The notes below the pieces were generated by a model. The model saw nothing but the letters and a program-made list of their open reading frames with translations. It was not told the DNA's origin and made no database searches. From an uncultured Clostridia bacterium (lineage in GTDB: Bacteria; Bacillota; Clostridia; Oscillospirales; Ruminococcaceae): 64,000 nucleotides of DNA. The stretch spans positions 1 to 64,000 of the forward strand of contig CANQPL010000004.1 of the NCBI GenBank assembly GCA_947625735.1, read 5' to 3'. The translations under genes and the position numbers were made by a program. Below, one piece after another: positions 43,451 through 52,792 of the stretch (positions are counted from its first letter, which is position 1; each line of letters starts with the position of its first letter).

Positions 43451-46400
43451 TTACTTGAAATAAGCCACTCCGCTTTCAAAGATCTTCTGATCCTTGTTTC
43501 CGGGGACGTTCTTGCATATGTCCGTACCTATACGCTCGCTGTGACCCATTTTTCCGAGAATACGTCCGTCAGGAGATGTAACGGCTTCTATAGCTTCATA
43601 TGATGCATTTGGATTGAAGCGGATATCCATTGAGGGTACGCCGTCAAGATCAACATACTGTGCGGCGATCTGACCGTTTTCCTCCATGCTCCTTATAAGC
43701 TCCTCCGATGCAACGAATCTGCCCTCTCCGTGGGAAATTGCTATCTTGTGGATATCCCCCGTTTCACAGCCCGCAAGCCAAGGCGATTTGTTTGAGCATA
43801 TCCTTGTTGATACCATCATGGACTGGTGACGGGCAATGGAATTAAATGTCAGTGTGGGAGAATTATCCTCCATATCAATTATCCTGCCAAAAGGTACAAG
43901 TCCCAGCTTTACAAGTGCCTGGAATCCGTTGCAGATGCCCAGCATCAGACCGTCACGGTTATCCATAAGCTCGGTAACGGCATTTTTTATCCTCGGATTG
44001 CGGAAGAAAGCGGTAATGAACTTGCCCGAACCGTCAGGCTCGTCTCCGCCTGAGAAGCCGCCCGGTATCATGATGATCTGGGACTTCTTCACCGACTTTT
44101 CAAACGCCTTTATGCTGTCCTCCAGTGCGGCTGCGGAAAGATTCTTTATTACTATAACCTCGGGAATGCCCCCCGCTCTTTCAAATACCCTTGCGGTATC
44201 ATATTCGCAGTTCGTACCCGGGAATACGGGTATGAGTATCCTCGGCTTTGCAAATGAGGAGGCATGGGGTGCGCCGCCGTTTCTTTTATAGGTAAATATC
44301 TTAGGCGGCTTGTCGTCATTTTTAATATTGCAGGGGAAAACAGGCTCCAGCTTGTCCTCCCATGACTTCTGAAGTGCGGTCATGTCAATAGTGTAGCTTA
44401 TGCAGTCTATTGTGTAGCTGTCGGTGGTCACACCTATAACTGTTTCTTCCTCTGCTGCCTCGCCTGCAAGCTCGATAACAAAGGAGCCGTAACGGGAGTA
44501 GAACATCAGATCGTTTGAGGGCTTGTTCTCAAACTTAAAGCCTACCCTGTTGCCTAAAGACATCTTAGCCACTGCCTCGGCAACGCCGCCGAAACCTACC
44601 GACCATACCGAAAGCGCTCTGCCGTCGGAAATGAGCTTTTCTACTCTGTCAAATACACTCCTTACGCTGTCCCAGACAGGCAGCTCGTTCTCGTCATACT
44701 CGGGAGTGATAAGAATTACCTTGTGCCCTGCCCCTTTAAACTCGGGAGAAAGCACCTTTTCACTGTCCGCAAGGGATACCGCAAAGGAAACAAGCGTAGC
44801 GGGCACATCTATATTCTCAAAAGTACCCGACATTGAATCCTTGCCGCCGATAGCCCCGCAGCCCAGCTCCAGCTGTGCCTTGTATGCTCCGAGAAGTGCG
44901 GAGAAGGGACGTCCCCACCTTGTAGGATTGTTCTTTGTCCTCTCGAAATACTCCTGAAATGTGAGCCAGCATTTTTTATAGCTGCCGCCTGCTGCAATTA
45001 TCTTTGATATGGATTCGATAACGGCAGCCTGTGCGCCGTGATATGGGCTTTTATCGCTTACATAGGGATTATATCCCCAGCCCATAAGGGAACAGGTATT
45101 TGTCTGACCCTTGAGTACGGGTATTTTTGCCGCCATTGCCTGTCCCGGGGTAAGCTGATATTTTCCGCCGTAGGGCATAAGCACTGTACCCGCACCGATT
45201 GTAGAGTCGAATCTTTCCACAAGTCCTTTCTGTGAGCATACGTTAAGATTTGTCATAAGTGTGAACCAACTGTCGGGACAGTCGGTATAATTCTTTGCCT
45301 GTACCATTACGGGCAGAGGTACGTTTACATCGGTATGCTTGTCTGCACCGTTGGAATTTAAAAATTCTCTGGAAAGGTCTACAATTACTTTGCCGTTCCA
45401 CTTCATTTTAAGTCTCGGCTCTGCTGTCACGTCTGCCACCTTTGTGGCTTCCAGATTTTCCTTAGCAGCGGCGTTTATGAATTTCTTCATATCCGCTTTT
45501 CTTACAACCACTGCCATTCTTTCCTGACTTTCGGAAATTGCAAGCTCTGTGCCGTCAAGACCGTCATACTTTCTGGGAACGGCGTTAAGATCAATTATAA
45601 GACCGTCTGTCAGCTCTCCGATAGCAACCGATACACCGCCTGCTCCGAAATCATTGCACCGCTTTATCATAGCCGTGACCGCAGGATCACGGAACAGCCT
45701 CTGGAGCTTTCTCTCCTCGGGAGGATTGCCCTTCTGCACCTCTGCGCCGCAGCTTTCAAGGGACTGCTCGGTGTGTGATTTTGACGATCCTGTTGCGCCG
45801 CCGCAGCCGTCACGTCCCGTTCTTCCTCCTAAAAGTATTATAACATCGCCCGGCTCGGGAGTTTCCCTGACAACATTTGCTGCCGGAGCAGCGCCGATCA
45901 CCGCTCCTATTTCCAGTCTTTTTGCCGCATAGCCCGGGTGATATACCTCAGCCACATGGCCTGTGGCAAGCCCTATCTGATTTCCGTAGGAACTGTAGCC
46001 GTTTGCCGCTCCCACGGTTATCTTCCTCTGAGGGAGCTTTCCGTGAATGGTATCGCCTACGGGAACAAGAGGATTTGACGCACCTGTTACTCTCATTGCC
46101 TGATATACATATGAACGTCCCGAAAGAGGATCTCTTATTGCACCGCCGAGACAGGTTGCTGCACCGCCGAAAGGCTCTATCTCGGTGGGGTGGTTGTGAG
46201 TTTCGTTTTTGAACATTAAAAGCCAGTCCTGAAGCTCACCGTCTGCATTAACCTTAATCCTTACCGAGCAGGCGTTTATCTCATCGGATTCATCAAGGTC
46301 ACGGAGAATCCCGTCCTTTTTCAGCTTCTTTGCGGCAATTGTGGCAATGTCCATAAGGGTGACGGGCTTATCCTCCCTGCCAAGCTCCTTTCTTACGTCA

Positions 46401-47158
46401 ATATAATCCTCATAGGTCTTTCTTATATAATCTGCTTCAATATTTGCATTGTCGATAATGGTGGAAAATGTGGTATGACGGCAGTGATCTGACCAGTATG
46501 TATCTATCATGCGTATTTCGGTAATTGTGGGATCACGCTTTTCGGTATCCCTGAAATAGCTCTGACAGAATCTCAGATCGTCGCCGTCCATGGCAAGACC
46601 CTTGCTTGCCACGAATTTATCAAGCTCCTCTCCGCTGAGTCCTATAAAGCCCGTCAGGGTTTCTACCTCGGAGGGAATATCATACTCCACGCTCAGTGTA
46701 TCGGGCTTTTCAAGAGAAGCCTCTCTGCTCTCAACGGGATTGATTATGTACTTTTTAAGTGCAGCAAACTCCTCGTCTGTAATATTGCCCTTGGTTATGT
46801 AGATACGGGCGTTGCGCACTCTGCACCTTTCTCCCTGAGTAAGTATCTGTATACACTGTTCGCAGGAATCGGCTCTCTGATCGAACTGCCCGGGAAGATA
46901 CTCCACCGCAAACACTCTTTCGTCCTTTTTCAGTGCGGGAAGCTCGGAATAGGTGATATCAACGGCAGGCTCGGAAAATACATTTACTGCGGCATAGGCA
47001 AAGTTTTCCTCGGAAATATTTTCTGCGTCATACCTGTTGATCATGCGCAAAGAACGAAGTCCGTCAATGCGAAGTGCTGTCCTTATGTCGGAAAGCAGCG
47101 TTTTTGCTGCGGAGGCGTACTCCGGCTTCTTTTCTGCATAGATACGATAAACTGACAT
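43451..47158 (-). CDS. purL: Phosphoribosylformylglycinamidine synthase, single-chain
   Basis: Fourth step of purine synthesis: FGAR to FGAM using glutamine and ATP. The 1235-residue chain is the large form: synthetase halves (TYWSDHCRHTTF, NETHNHPTEIEPFGGAATCLGG, NDFGAGGVSVAIGEL), then a class I glutamine amidotransferase with Cys in LGICNGFQ and IPGGFSGGDE. Firmicutes often split this into PurL, PurQ and PurS. ATG at 47158 has AGAGGAG at 10 bases; ATG at 47167 touches the site. It follows mtaB closely, away from other purine genes. Confidence 0.96.
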   Translation of the reverse strand: MSVYRIYAEKKPEYASAAKTLLSDIRTALRIDGLRSLRMINRYDAENISEENFAYAAVNVFSEPAVDITYSELPALKKDERVFAVEYLPGQFDQRADSCEQCIQILTQGERCRVRNARIYITKGNITDEEFAALKKYIINPVESREASLEKPDTLSVEYDIPSEVETLTGFIGLSGEELDKFVASKGLAMDGDDLRFCQSYFRDTEKRDPTITEIRMIDTYWSDHCRHTTFSTIIDNANIEADYIRKTYEDYIDVRKELGREDKPVTLMDIATIAAKKLKKDGILRDLDESDEINACSVRIKVNADGELQDWLLMFKNETHNHPTEIEPFGGAATCLGGAIRDPLSGRSYVYQAMRVTGASNPLVPVGDTIHGKLPQRKITVGAANGYSSYGNQIGLATGHVAEVYHPGYAAKRLEIGAVIGAAPAANVVRETPEPGDVIILLGGRTGRDGCGGATGSSKSHTEQSLESCGAEVQKGNPPEERKLQRLFRDPAVTAMIKRCNDFGAGGVSVAIGELTDGLIIDLNAVPRKYDGLDGTELAISESQERMAVVVRKADMKKFINAAAKENLEATKVADVTAEPRLKMKWNGKVIVDLSREFLNSNGADKHTDVNVPLPVMVQAKNYTDCPDSWFTLMTNLNVCSQKGLVERFDSTIGAGTVLMPYGGKYQLTPGQAMAAKIPVLKGQTNTCSLMGWGYNPYVSDKSPYHGAQAAVIESISKIIAAGGSYKKCWLTFQEYFERTKNNPTRWGRPFSALLGAYKAQLELGCGAIGGKDSMSGTFENIDVPATLVSFAVSLADSEKVLSPEFKGAGHKVILITPEYDENELPVWDSVRSVFDRVEKLISDGRALSVWSVGFGGVAEAVAKMSLGNRVGFKFENKPSNDLMFYSRYGSFVIELAGEAAEEETVIGVTTDSYTIDCISYTIDMTALQKSWEDKLEPVFPCNIKNDDKPPKIFTYKRNGGAPHASSFAKPRILIPVFPGTNCEYDTARVFERAGGIPEVIVIKNLSAAALEDSIKAFEKSVKKSQIIMIPGGFSGGDEPDGSGKFITAFFRNPRIKNAVTELMDNRDGLMLGICNGFQALVKLGLVPFGRIIDMEDNSPTLTFNSIARHQSMMVSTRICSNKSPWLAGCETGDIHKIAISHGEGRFVASEELIRSMEENGQIAAQYVDLDGVPSMDIRFNPNASYEAIEAVTSPDGRILGKMGHSERIGTDICKNVPGNKDQKIFESGVAYFK

Positions 47159-47175
47159 ATTTTCCATACTCCTCT

Positions 47176-48501
47176 TTATTTTAAGCTGCGGCAGGCTTCG
47201 GCTGCGGATACGATATGACCCTTGCAGCAGTCCTCCCCTATTATATCTATTGTAACATAAAAAATCGAATTACGCAAACTTTTTTCTGAATTTTTTGTTA
47301 AAATTTTTACATGGACGTAATTAGGCGTGTATCCGTGGGGAATACCGTCCGCTCCCTCACGCTCAAAAAGCACCGGAAGAGTCTGTCCTGTCATACCTTG
47401 CAGGTACTCAGAACGCATTTGTCTGCCGATCTCTGTCATTTCGGCTGCTCTGCGCTTTTTCACGCTCTGCGGGATCTGATCGGGCAGTGCTGCCGCCCTT
47501 GTTCCCTCTCTGGGGGAATAGGGGAAAACGTGAATATCCGAAAAGCACATCTCCCTTACAAATTCCGCAGACCTTTTATGATCCTCCTCCGTTTCTCCCG
47601 GAAATCCCGTCATAATGTCTGTGGTAATGCCGCAGCCGGGGAAAAGCCTGCGTGTAAGCTCTGTCAGCTTGCGGTAGTCATCTGTGGTATAGCGTCGGTT
47701 CATGGCGGCAAGTGTCCTGTCGCAGCCGCTCTGGAGGGAATAATGAAAGGAGGGGCAGAGCTTTGGGAGCTTTGCAAGACGAATGAGGATATCCTCTGTG
47801 ATTCTTTCGGGTTCAAGTGAGCCGAGACGTATCCTTTCTATGACCTCCGCTCTGCCTGCCGCTTCTGCGGCGTCGGCAATGTCAACTCCCTCAGCTGCGC
47901 CGTAAAATCCCAGATTGATGCCTGTAAGCACTATTTCCTTTATGCCGTTTTCCGCAAGGCGGCGGGATTCGGCTTCAATATCCCAAAGGGGTCTTGAACG
48001 TATCCGCCCTCTCGAATAGGGAATTATACAGTATGAACAGAAGCAATTGCAGCCGTCCTGTATCTTCATAAAACCTCTTGTGTGCCCCTCCACACGTGAT
48101 ACGGAAAGGGCTTCAAATTCCTCATGCCCCGTGTAGGGAACAACTCCTTTTACGGGTTCACGCTCTGAGAGAAATTTTTTTATAAGTTCCCCGAGGGACG
48201 ACCTGTTTTTTGTACCGATAATGATATCCGCCCGCTCCTCCTCAGCCTTTTCGGGATATGCCTGCGGATAACACCCCGTCAGGACGATAACCGTCCCCGG
48301 ATACTCACGTCTTAACCTCCTGACTGTCTGACCCAGCTTCATATCGCTTTCATGGGTAACGGTGCAGGAATTTATAACGAATATATCCGCACTGCTTTTG
48401 TCTGCGGTGACAGCAAAGCCCTCCTTTAAAAGCATCTCTGTCATGGCGGCAGTTTCATACAAGTTAACTTTGCAGCCAAAGGTAATAAAGTAAATGTTCA
48501 T
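47176..48501 (-). CDS. mtaB: tRNA t6A37 methylthiotransferase MtaB
   Basis: 441 residues, radical-SAM enzyme that puts a methylthio group on t6A37 of tRNA. N-terminal MTTase domain with FGCKVNLYETAAM and other Fe-S Cys (INSCTVT, TGCYPQ), the radical-SAM motif CNCFCSYCIIPYSRGR, and a C-terminal TRAM-like part. The KVN signature in FGCKVN marks the MtaB branch rather than MiaB. ATG at 48501 follows GAGAGG. Only 17 bases separate it from purL. Confidence 0.93.
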   Translation of the reverse strand: MNIYFITFGCKVNLYETAAMTEMLLKEGFAVTADKSSADIFVINSCTVTHESDMKLGQTVRRLRREYPGTVIVLTGCYPQAYPEKAEEERADIIIGTKNRSSLGELIKKFLSEREPVKGVVPYTGHEEFEALSVSRVEGHTRGFMKIQDGCNCFCSYCIIPYSRGRIRSRPLWDIEAESRRLAENGIKEIVLTGINLGFYGAAEGVDIADAAEAAGRAEVIERIRLGSLEPERITEDILIRLAKLPKLCPSFHYSLQSGCDRTLAAMNRRYTTDDYRKLTELTRRLFPGCGITTDIMTGFPGETEEDHKRSAEFVREMCFSDIHVFPYSPREGTRAAALPDQIPQSVKKRRAAEMTEIGRQMRSEYLQGMTGQTLPVLFEREGADGIPHGYTPNYVHVKILTKNSEKSLRNSIFYVTIDIIGEDCCKGHIVSAAEACRSLK

Positions 48502-48580
48502 AAAACACCTCTCAGATGTTTGTGCAAAATGTACACCTAAAACGATTGCACAAATTTGATAATCTATGCCTTTGTAGAAT

Positions 48581-48609
48581 ATTATAGCACAAACAAAAAA
48601 AAATTGCAA
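48581..48609 (-). promoter_or_regulatory. Promoter of mtaB-purL
   Basis: Minus strand TTGCAA (48604-48609), 17-bp spacer, TATAAT (48581-48586). The leader contains a TTTGTGCAA/TTGCACAAA dyad at 48520-48556. Confidence 0.65.
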
Positions 48610-48615
48610 ATCCCC

Positions 48616-48644
48616 TTGACTTGTTTTCCGAAAAGTGGTATCCT
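48616..48644 (+). promoter_or_regulatory. Promoter of the HPr-like gene
   Basis: TTGACT (48616-48621), 17-bp spacer, TATCCT (48639-48644). Back to back with the mtaB promoter. Confidence 0.5.
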
Positions 48645-48742
48645 TAAAATCAGAAAAGCGGACAGCATGGTGCTGCATATTGATGAAACGCTTTTTTGTA
48701 GGATAAGAAATCAATTGAACATCACGAAAGGATGGATCTGTT

Positions 48743-48973
48743 ATGAAAAAGGCTACTATTATGCTTGCAACTATCAACGATGTAAAGAATTTTGTTTCCG
48801 AGGTAACTCAGTGCGATTACGATGTTGACCTGCTCTCCGGCAGATATGCCGTTGACGCTAAGTCTATCATGGGTATCTTCAGCCTTGACCTTTCCAAGAA
48901 GATCGAGCTTGAGGCTCATACCGATGACGCTTCCGAGTTCTTCGAGAACATCAAGCAGTATATTGTTGAATAA
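48743..48973 (+). CDS. HPr-like protein lacking the phospho-acceptor histidine
   Basis: 76 residues with HPr fold features: the segment DAKSIMGIFSLDL aligns with KSIMGVMSLGI around regulatory Ser46 of Firmicutes HPr. The GIHARP active-site loop with His15 is absent, replaced by a stretch reading ATINDVKNF. It therefore cannot pass phosphate in the sugar PTS but could still be a target of HPr kinase, as Crh is. AAAGGA precedes the ATG; codon use is highly biased, suggesting strong expression. Confidence 0.85.
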   Translation: MKKATIMLATINDVKNFVSEVTQCDYDVDLLSGRYAVDAKSIMGIFSLDLSKKIELEAHTDDASEFFENIKQYIVE

Positions 48974-49001
48974 TTAAAGTTGCTTTTGTCCTGTAAAACG
49001 A

Positions 49002-49035
49002 GGGACTTTCCGTTACGGCGGAAAGTCCCTTTTTT
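49002..49035 (+). terminator. Terminator of the HPr-like gene
   Basis: Perfect 11-bp stem GGGACTTTCCG / CGGAAAGTCCC (49002-49012, 49019-49029), then T6. Confidence 0.9.
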
Positions 49036-49088
49036 CATCAGCTCCTGAGATATTAACAAAGCCCGTTTCCTGCGGAAAGCACGCCCCG

Positions 49089-50690
49089 TTATTCCTCTCT
49101 CGGAACGTTTATTACCTTTTCCACATTAATGACCTTTTCAATATTCTGTTCACTCTCTGACGCACCTGCTGCGTTTGCTGATGCGCTGAGTCCCGCTCCT
49201 ATCGCTCTGCCCGTAAGTACGCTGCCCACAAGATCTTTAAGTGAGATCCCCATTCCGTCAAGTAGACCGTTTGATATCTGCGTAGTCGAGGCGGTAATAT
49301 CCCCTACCAGCTTTGCAGTGTTCCCCTCTCCGTACATTGTAATAGAATCAATATTTGTAAGAGGTTCGGCTACTGCCTTTGCTATCTCGGGCAGCTTTTC
49401 AAAGTACATCTGCAAAATCGCTGCCTCCTGCATCTTCTGCATTGCCTCGGCTTTCTTGTCAAGGCCCTCTGCTTCGGCAAGAGCCTTTGCCCTTACCGCT
49501 TCTGCTTCGGCAATACCTCTTGCTCTGATACCCTCAGCCTCCTGCTCTGCGGCATATTTAGCCGCTTCTGCTCTTGCACGCTGAGCCTTTGCCTCCTGTT
49601 CGGCAGTATAGTAAAGAGCCTCCGCTTCTCTCTGCCTTACTGCAAGCTCCGCCTCTGCATTCTGTATATCTTCATACTTTTTGGCTTCTGCATTTTTCTG
49701 ACGTGTATAAAGATATGCGTCCGCCTTCTGCTGCTGCTCGAATTTTTCCGCTTCTGCCTGCTTTCTTATTTCCGCATCAAGACGCCTTTCCTGAATGGCT
49801 ATCTTCTGGGTCTCAAGCTCGACTTCCTTTTCCTGACGGGCAATATTTGCATTGGCTGTGGTTATCTCGATCTGCTTGCGCTGTTCCTCCTCCTGTATCT
49901 TATATGCGGCGTCTGCCTCGGCTTTCTTGATGTCTGACAGCTTTTTAAGCTCTGCCTGCTTGATTGCAAGATCATTGTTTTTCATTGCGATCTCAAGCTC
50001 AGATGCTACCTTTGCATCGTTTGCCTGCTTATCTGCCTCAGCTCTTGCCACTGCCACATCTCTGTCTGCGTTGGCACGGGCAATGGACGCATCTTTTTGT
50101 ATCTTGGAGATGTTGTCGATACCCAGATTGTCAATTACACCCTGAGAATCAATGAAGTTCTGCACATTGAAAGATACCACGTCAAGTCCCATTTTTGCAA
50201 GGTCGGGAGCTGCATTCTCCTTTACCTTATCCGCAAATTTCTGACGGTTTGAAACCATGTCCCGAAGCTCCATTGTACCCACGATCTCACGCATATTGCC
50301 CTCGAGGACTTCTCTTGCAACCGATACTATATAGGCTTTATCCTTGTTTAAAAAGTTCTGCTGTGCAAGAATAATTCCCTCCTCACTGAGGGAAACCTTT
50401 ACGTTTACCGCCGCATCAACGGAAATATTGATATAGTCCGCTGTAGGTACTGCCGATGCTGTTTTTACGTCTACGCTCATAAGGCTCAGATCCAGCTTGT
50501 CAAGACGATCGAGAAACGGTATCTTTATTGACGCCTTTCCTATGACCACTCTCGCCTTTTTTCCCATACCCGAGATTATGTACGCCTTATCGGGCGGCGC
50601 CTTTACATATCCCGAAGCAAGTATGATAATAAGTATCACCACAAGCGCTATGATCCCCACTGTGCCCATGTTTTCAAGCAAAAAATCCAT
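49089..50690 (-). CDS. Flotillin-like SPFH-domain membrane protein
   Basis: 533 residues. One N-terminal membrane segment (about 10-28), an SPFH/band-7 domain (about 30-210), a long Ala/Glu/Lys coiled coil with repeated AEA/EAEA motifs typical of flotillins (about 210-430), and a C-terminal tail with the repeat VINVEKVINV. Flotillins organise membrane microdomains and scaffold signalling proteins. No NfeD partner gene is adjacent. AGAGGGG precedes the ATG. Confidence 0.93.
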   Translation of the reverse strand: MDFLLENMGTVGIIALVVILIIILASGYVKAPPDKAYIISGMGKKARVVIGKASIKIPFLDRLDKLDLSLMSVDVKTASAVPTADYINISVDAAVNVKVSLSEEGIILAQQNFLNKDKAYIVSVAREVLEGNMREIVGTMELRDMVSNRQKFADKVKENAAPDLAKMGLDVVSFNVQNFIDSQGVIDNLGIDNISKIQKDASIARANADRDVAVARAEADKQANDAKVASELEIAMKNNDLAIKQAELKKLSDIKKAEADAAYKIQEEEQRKQIEITTANANIARQEKEVELETQKIAIQERRLDAEIRKQAEAEKFEQQQKADAYLYTRQKNAEAKKYEDIQNAEAELAVRQREAEALYYTAEQEAKAQRARAEAAKYAAEQEAEGIRARGIAEAEAVRAKALAEAEGLDKKAEAMQKMQEAAILQMYFEKLPEIAKAVAEPLTNIDSITMYGEGNTAKLVGDITASTTQISNGLLDGMGISLKDLVGSVLTGRAIGAGLSASANAAGASESEQNIEKVINVEKVINVPREE

Positions 50691-50767
50691 ATTGACCCCT
50701 CTTTCCGATAATTGCCCCGCCCGACAGGAAGCAGGGCTTAAAACTCTTTTGTTCCCTGTCTGCCTTA

Positions 50768-50797
50768 ATTATATCACAGTACAAAACTCCATGTCAA
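50768..50797 (-). promoter_or_regulatory. Promoter of the flotillin gene
   Basis: Minus strand TTGACA (50792-50797), 18-bp spacer, TATAAT (50768-50773). Confidence 0.7.
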
Positions 50798-50857
50798 TTA
50801 AAATCAGATTAATCTGACATAATATTTATATTAGAACCTGCTGTGAAAAATCAAGAT

Positions 50858-52033
50858 TCAGCCCTGAAGCCCGGAAAGAGCCGTTTTCAGATTTTTATGT
50901 ATCCCCATATATTTTCCTGCAATTATCTCCTGCGGTATACCCAGATAGTCCGCAAGACTGTCCACAGTATCCCATGATGCGTTTTCATATGCTCTCACAA
51001 GTGAAAACAGCTTCCCTCCGCCGCTTTCATCGCCCGAAAGTGCTTCAGCTATATGTGCAGGCGCATTTGCCCTCTGAACGGCTTCCTTTACGGAAATGCG
51101 GAAAAGCCTCCCCGAAAGTGACAATATTCCCATCATATACGCATCGGTAGGAGAAAGTGTGGTTTCGTCCGCAAATTCGGACAGCTCCGCACAAAGGGCT
51201 GCCCTTGCAAGTCCCTTGAATGCTATCCTCTCGTATGCGCCGTTTCCCTCTGCCCTGAAGCTGAGAAGATATGCCCATTGCCGCAGACCCTCCGCTTTCA
51301 GCCGCTTTACTGCTTCTTCGGTGCTTTTTACGGGAACGCTTTTCATATAACGGGGAGAATTTGCAAGTTTTATCAAATTTTCCTGCATAGCGGCATCACC
51401 CGAGATAACTGCTGCTGCCTTTTCGGTATCGGGAGACGGTTCCCCAAGAATACTCATGAGCTTAAAAAAACTATCCATGTTGCCTGCTGCGGGACAGGGA
51501 GACGCCGTTTTTACCGAGGCAAAACTGCCCGAAAAGGTGCTGCTCCCCATAAAATTTGCCCTGTCATATGCTTCGGGACTGCTGACATGATAGGCAAATA
51601 TCTCCTTTTTAAAGGATCTTGCCATTCGTGCGGCTCGTTCGATCCCCTCGTTTCCCGCACTCCTCATGTCAACCGATATTATATCCACACTGTCAAGGAT
51701 ACCGAAATATTTCGGCTCTCCCAAAATATCGGGAGCTGCCAATTTGCAGCCCGCCCTCCTTAGTCTTGCAATAAGCGGACGTATATCCCCGCTCTCCAAC
51801 AGCTTGACGGTAAGCTCTGCCACAGCCCTCTCCCCTCTCATAAAGCGGGGCAGACCCATGTCGGCTATTTCACGGGTAAGCCGGAAGAAAACCCGTCCGT
51901 CACCTGCAAGGGCTTCTGTACCCTTACGGTTTACAGCCGCTTCAAAGCCGTCTGCATCGGAAAAACTGAGCCTGTGTCCTATAGTGCGGCAGCTTTTATC
52001 CGTTACAGGCTCCGCAGCAAAGTACGATCCCAT
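50858..52033 (-). CDS. EAL-like/HDOD signalling protein (YuxH type), EAL degenerate
   Basis: 391 residues. The N-terminal 180 follow the EAL-domain pattern of YuxH-type proteins but the catalytic residues are lost: the EAL position reads VAELTVKLL, and DDF is not found (AAPDILG). The C-terminal part (about 190-391) is an HDOD helical domain. It should bind ligands or partners rather than cleave c-di-GMP. It starts 3 bases after the short YolD-like gene and so looks like the last gene of the SOS operon. Confidence 0.8.
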   Translation of the reverse strand: MGSYFAAEPVTDKSCRTIGHRLSFSDADGFEAAVNRKGTEALAGDGRVFFRLTREIADMGLPRFMRGERAVAELTVKLLESGDIRPLIARLRRAGCKLAAPDILGEPKYFGILDSVDIISVDMRSAGNEGIERAARMARSFKKEIFAYHVSSPEAYDRANFMGSSTFSGSFASVKTASPCPAAGNMDSFFKLMSILGEPSPDTEKAAAVISGDAAMQENLIKLANSPRYMKSVPVKSTEEAVKRLKAEGLRQWAYLLSFRAEGNGAYERIAFKGLARAALCAELSEFADETTLSPTDAYMMGILSLSGRLFRISVKEAVQRANAPAHIAEALSGDESGGGKLFSLVRAYENASWDTVDSLADYLGIPQEIIAGKYMGIHKNLKTALSGLQG

Positions 52034-52036
52034 TTA

Positions 52037-52234
52037 CTACCACTCCTTGTTATCTGTATGTTCTTCGGCTTCTGTCGGCGTTTTCTGTTCCCTTACGGTC
52101 TGCATATCTGCCCGCAGGGGAGCAAATGAGGAAAACTGCGCCGCCCTGTCCGACATCGGCATCGGCTTATGCTTTTTTGATACGGGACGTGTCATACCGA
52201 TTATCCCGCTGTATCTTGAAATATCCTCGTTCAT
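52037..52234 (-). CDS. Short YolD-like protein (N-terminal part only)
   Basis: 65 residues. Its first 40 (DISRYSGIIGMTRPVSKKH, then PMSDRAAQFSSFAPL) match the start of the neighbouring longer YolD-like protein, but the C-terminal YolD core is absent. ATG at 52234 follows GGGAG at 7 bases. It may be a truncated duplicate or a small partner of the Y-polymerase system. Highly charged tail, no membrane segment. Confidence 0.65.
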   Translation of the reverse strand: MNEDISRYSGIIGMTRPVSKKHKPMPMSDRAAQFSSFAPLRADMQTVREQKTPTEAEEHTDNKEW

Positions 52235-52342
52235 CACATCACTCCCGACATCTGTCATGCTACTTTTATTTTAATATTTTTCATGACGATTGTCAAGAGT
52301 TTTTGACATAATTGTTAAATATGATGTTCCTTTATTACCATA

Positions 52343-52786
52343 TTAAGGCATATTATACAAATGACCGTATCCTGCAAAAAATTCACCGAAAATATTGAAG
52401 ATATCCCCTGTACTTATCCTTGTTCCGTCACACAGCACTATACTTTTATCGTACTCGTCATATCTGCGGAAAACTCCCTTTGCTACATGATAGGCGCCGC
52501 CGCTTTTTTTGCTGTCGGGTACAAAATATTCAACGGATATCAGCGGACGCTCACAGGCGTGTTCAATAAGCAGATGTGTTTTTCTGTCAAGCTCCTCCGC
52601 TTTTTCCTCACTGAGCCGCCGTTTCCGCTCGGTCCTGCGGGCTGTTTCCGCCACAGCCTCCCCGTAGCCCGACAATGCCGCAAAGGACGCAAACTGCGCC
52701 GCTCTCCCCGCCATGGACATGGGAAAATGCTTTTCAGAACGGGGACGGGAAAGTCCTATTATCTTACTATGATCCTTTTCCGTAAT
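52343..52786 (-). CDS. YolD-like protein, start codon unclear
   Basis: YolD-like proteins accompany Y-family polymerases in Firmicutes and phages. The C-terminal core ISVEYFVPDSKKSGGAYH, GVFRRYDEYDKSIVLCDG and DIFNIFGEFF is typical. The first ATG (52720) starts at SMAGRAAQF, but conserved sequence extends 22 residues upstream (ITEKDHSKIIGLSRP), matching the short paralogue. That stretch has no ATG, GTG, TTG or CTG; the best candidate is ATT at 52786. The same frame continues, past one TAG, into the AlkD-like gene. Confidence 0.7.
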   Translation of the reverse strand: MTEKDHSKIIGLSRPRSEKHFPMSMAGRAAQFASFAALSGYGEAVAETARRTERKRRLSEEKAEELDRKTHLLIEHACERPLISVEYFVPDSKKSGGAYHVAKGVFRRYDEYDKSIVLCDGTRISTGDIFNIFGEFFAGYGHLYNMP

Positions 52787-52792
52787 ATCACC

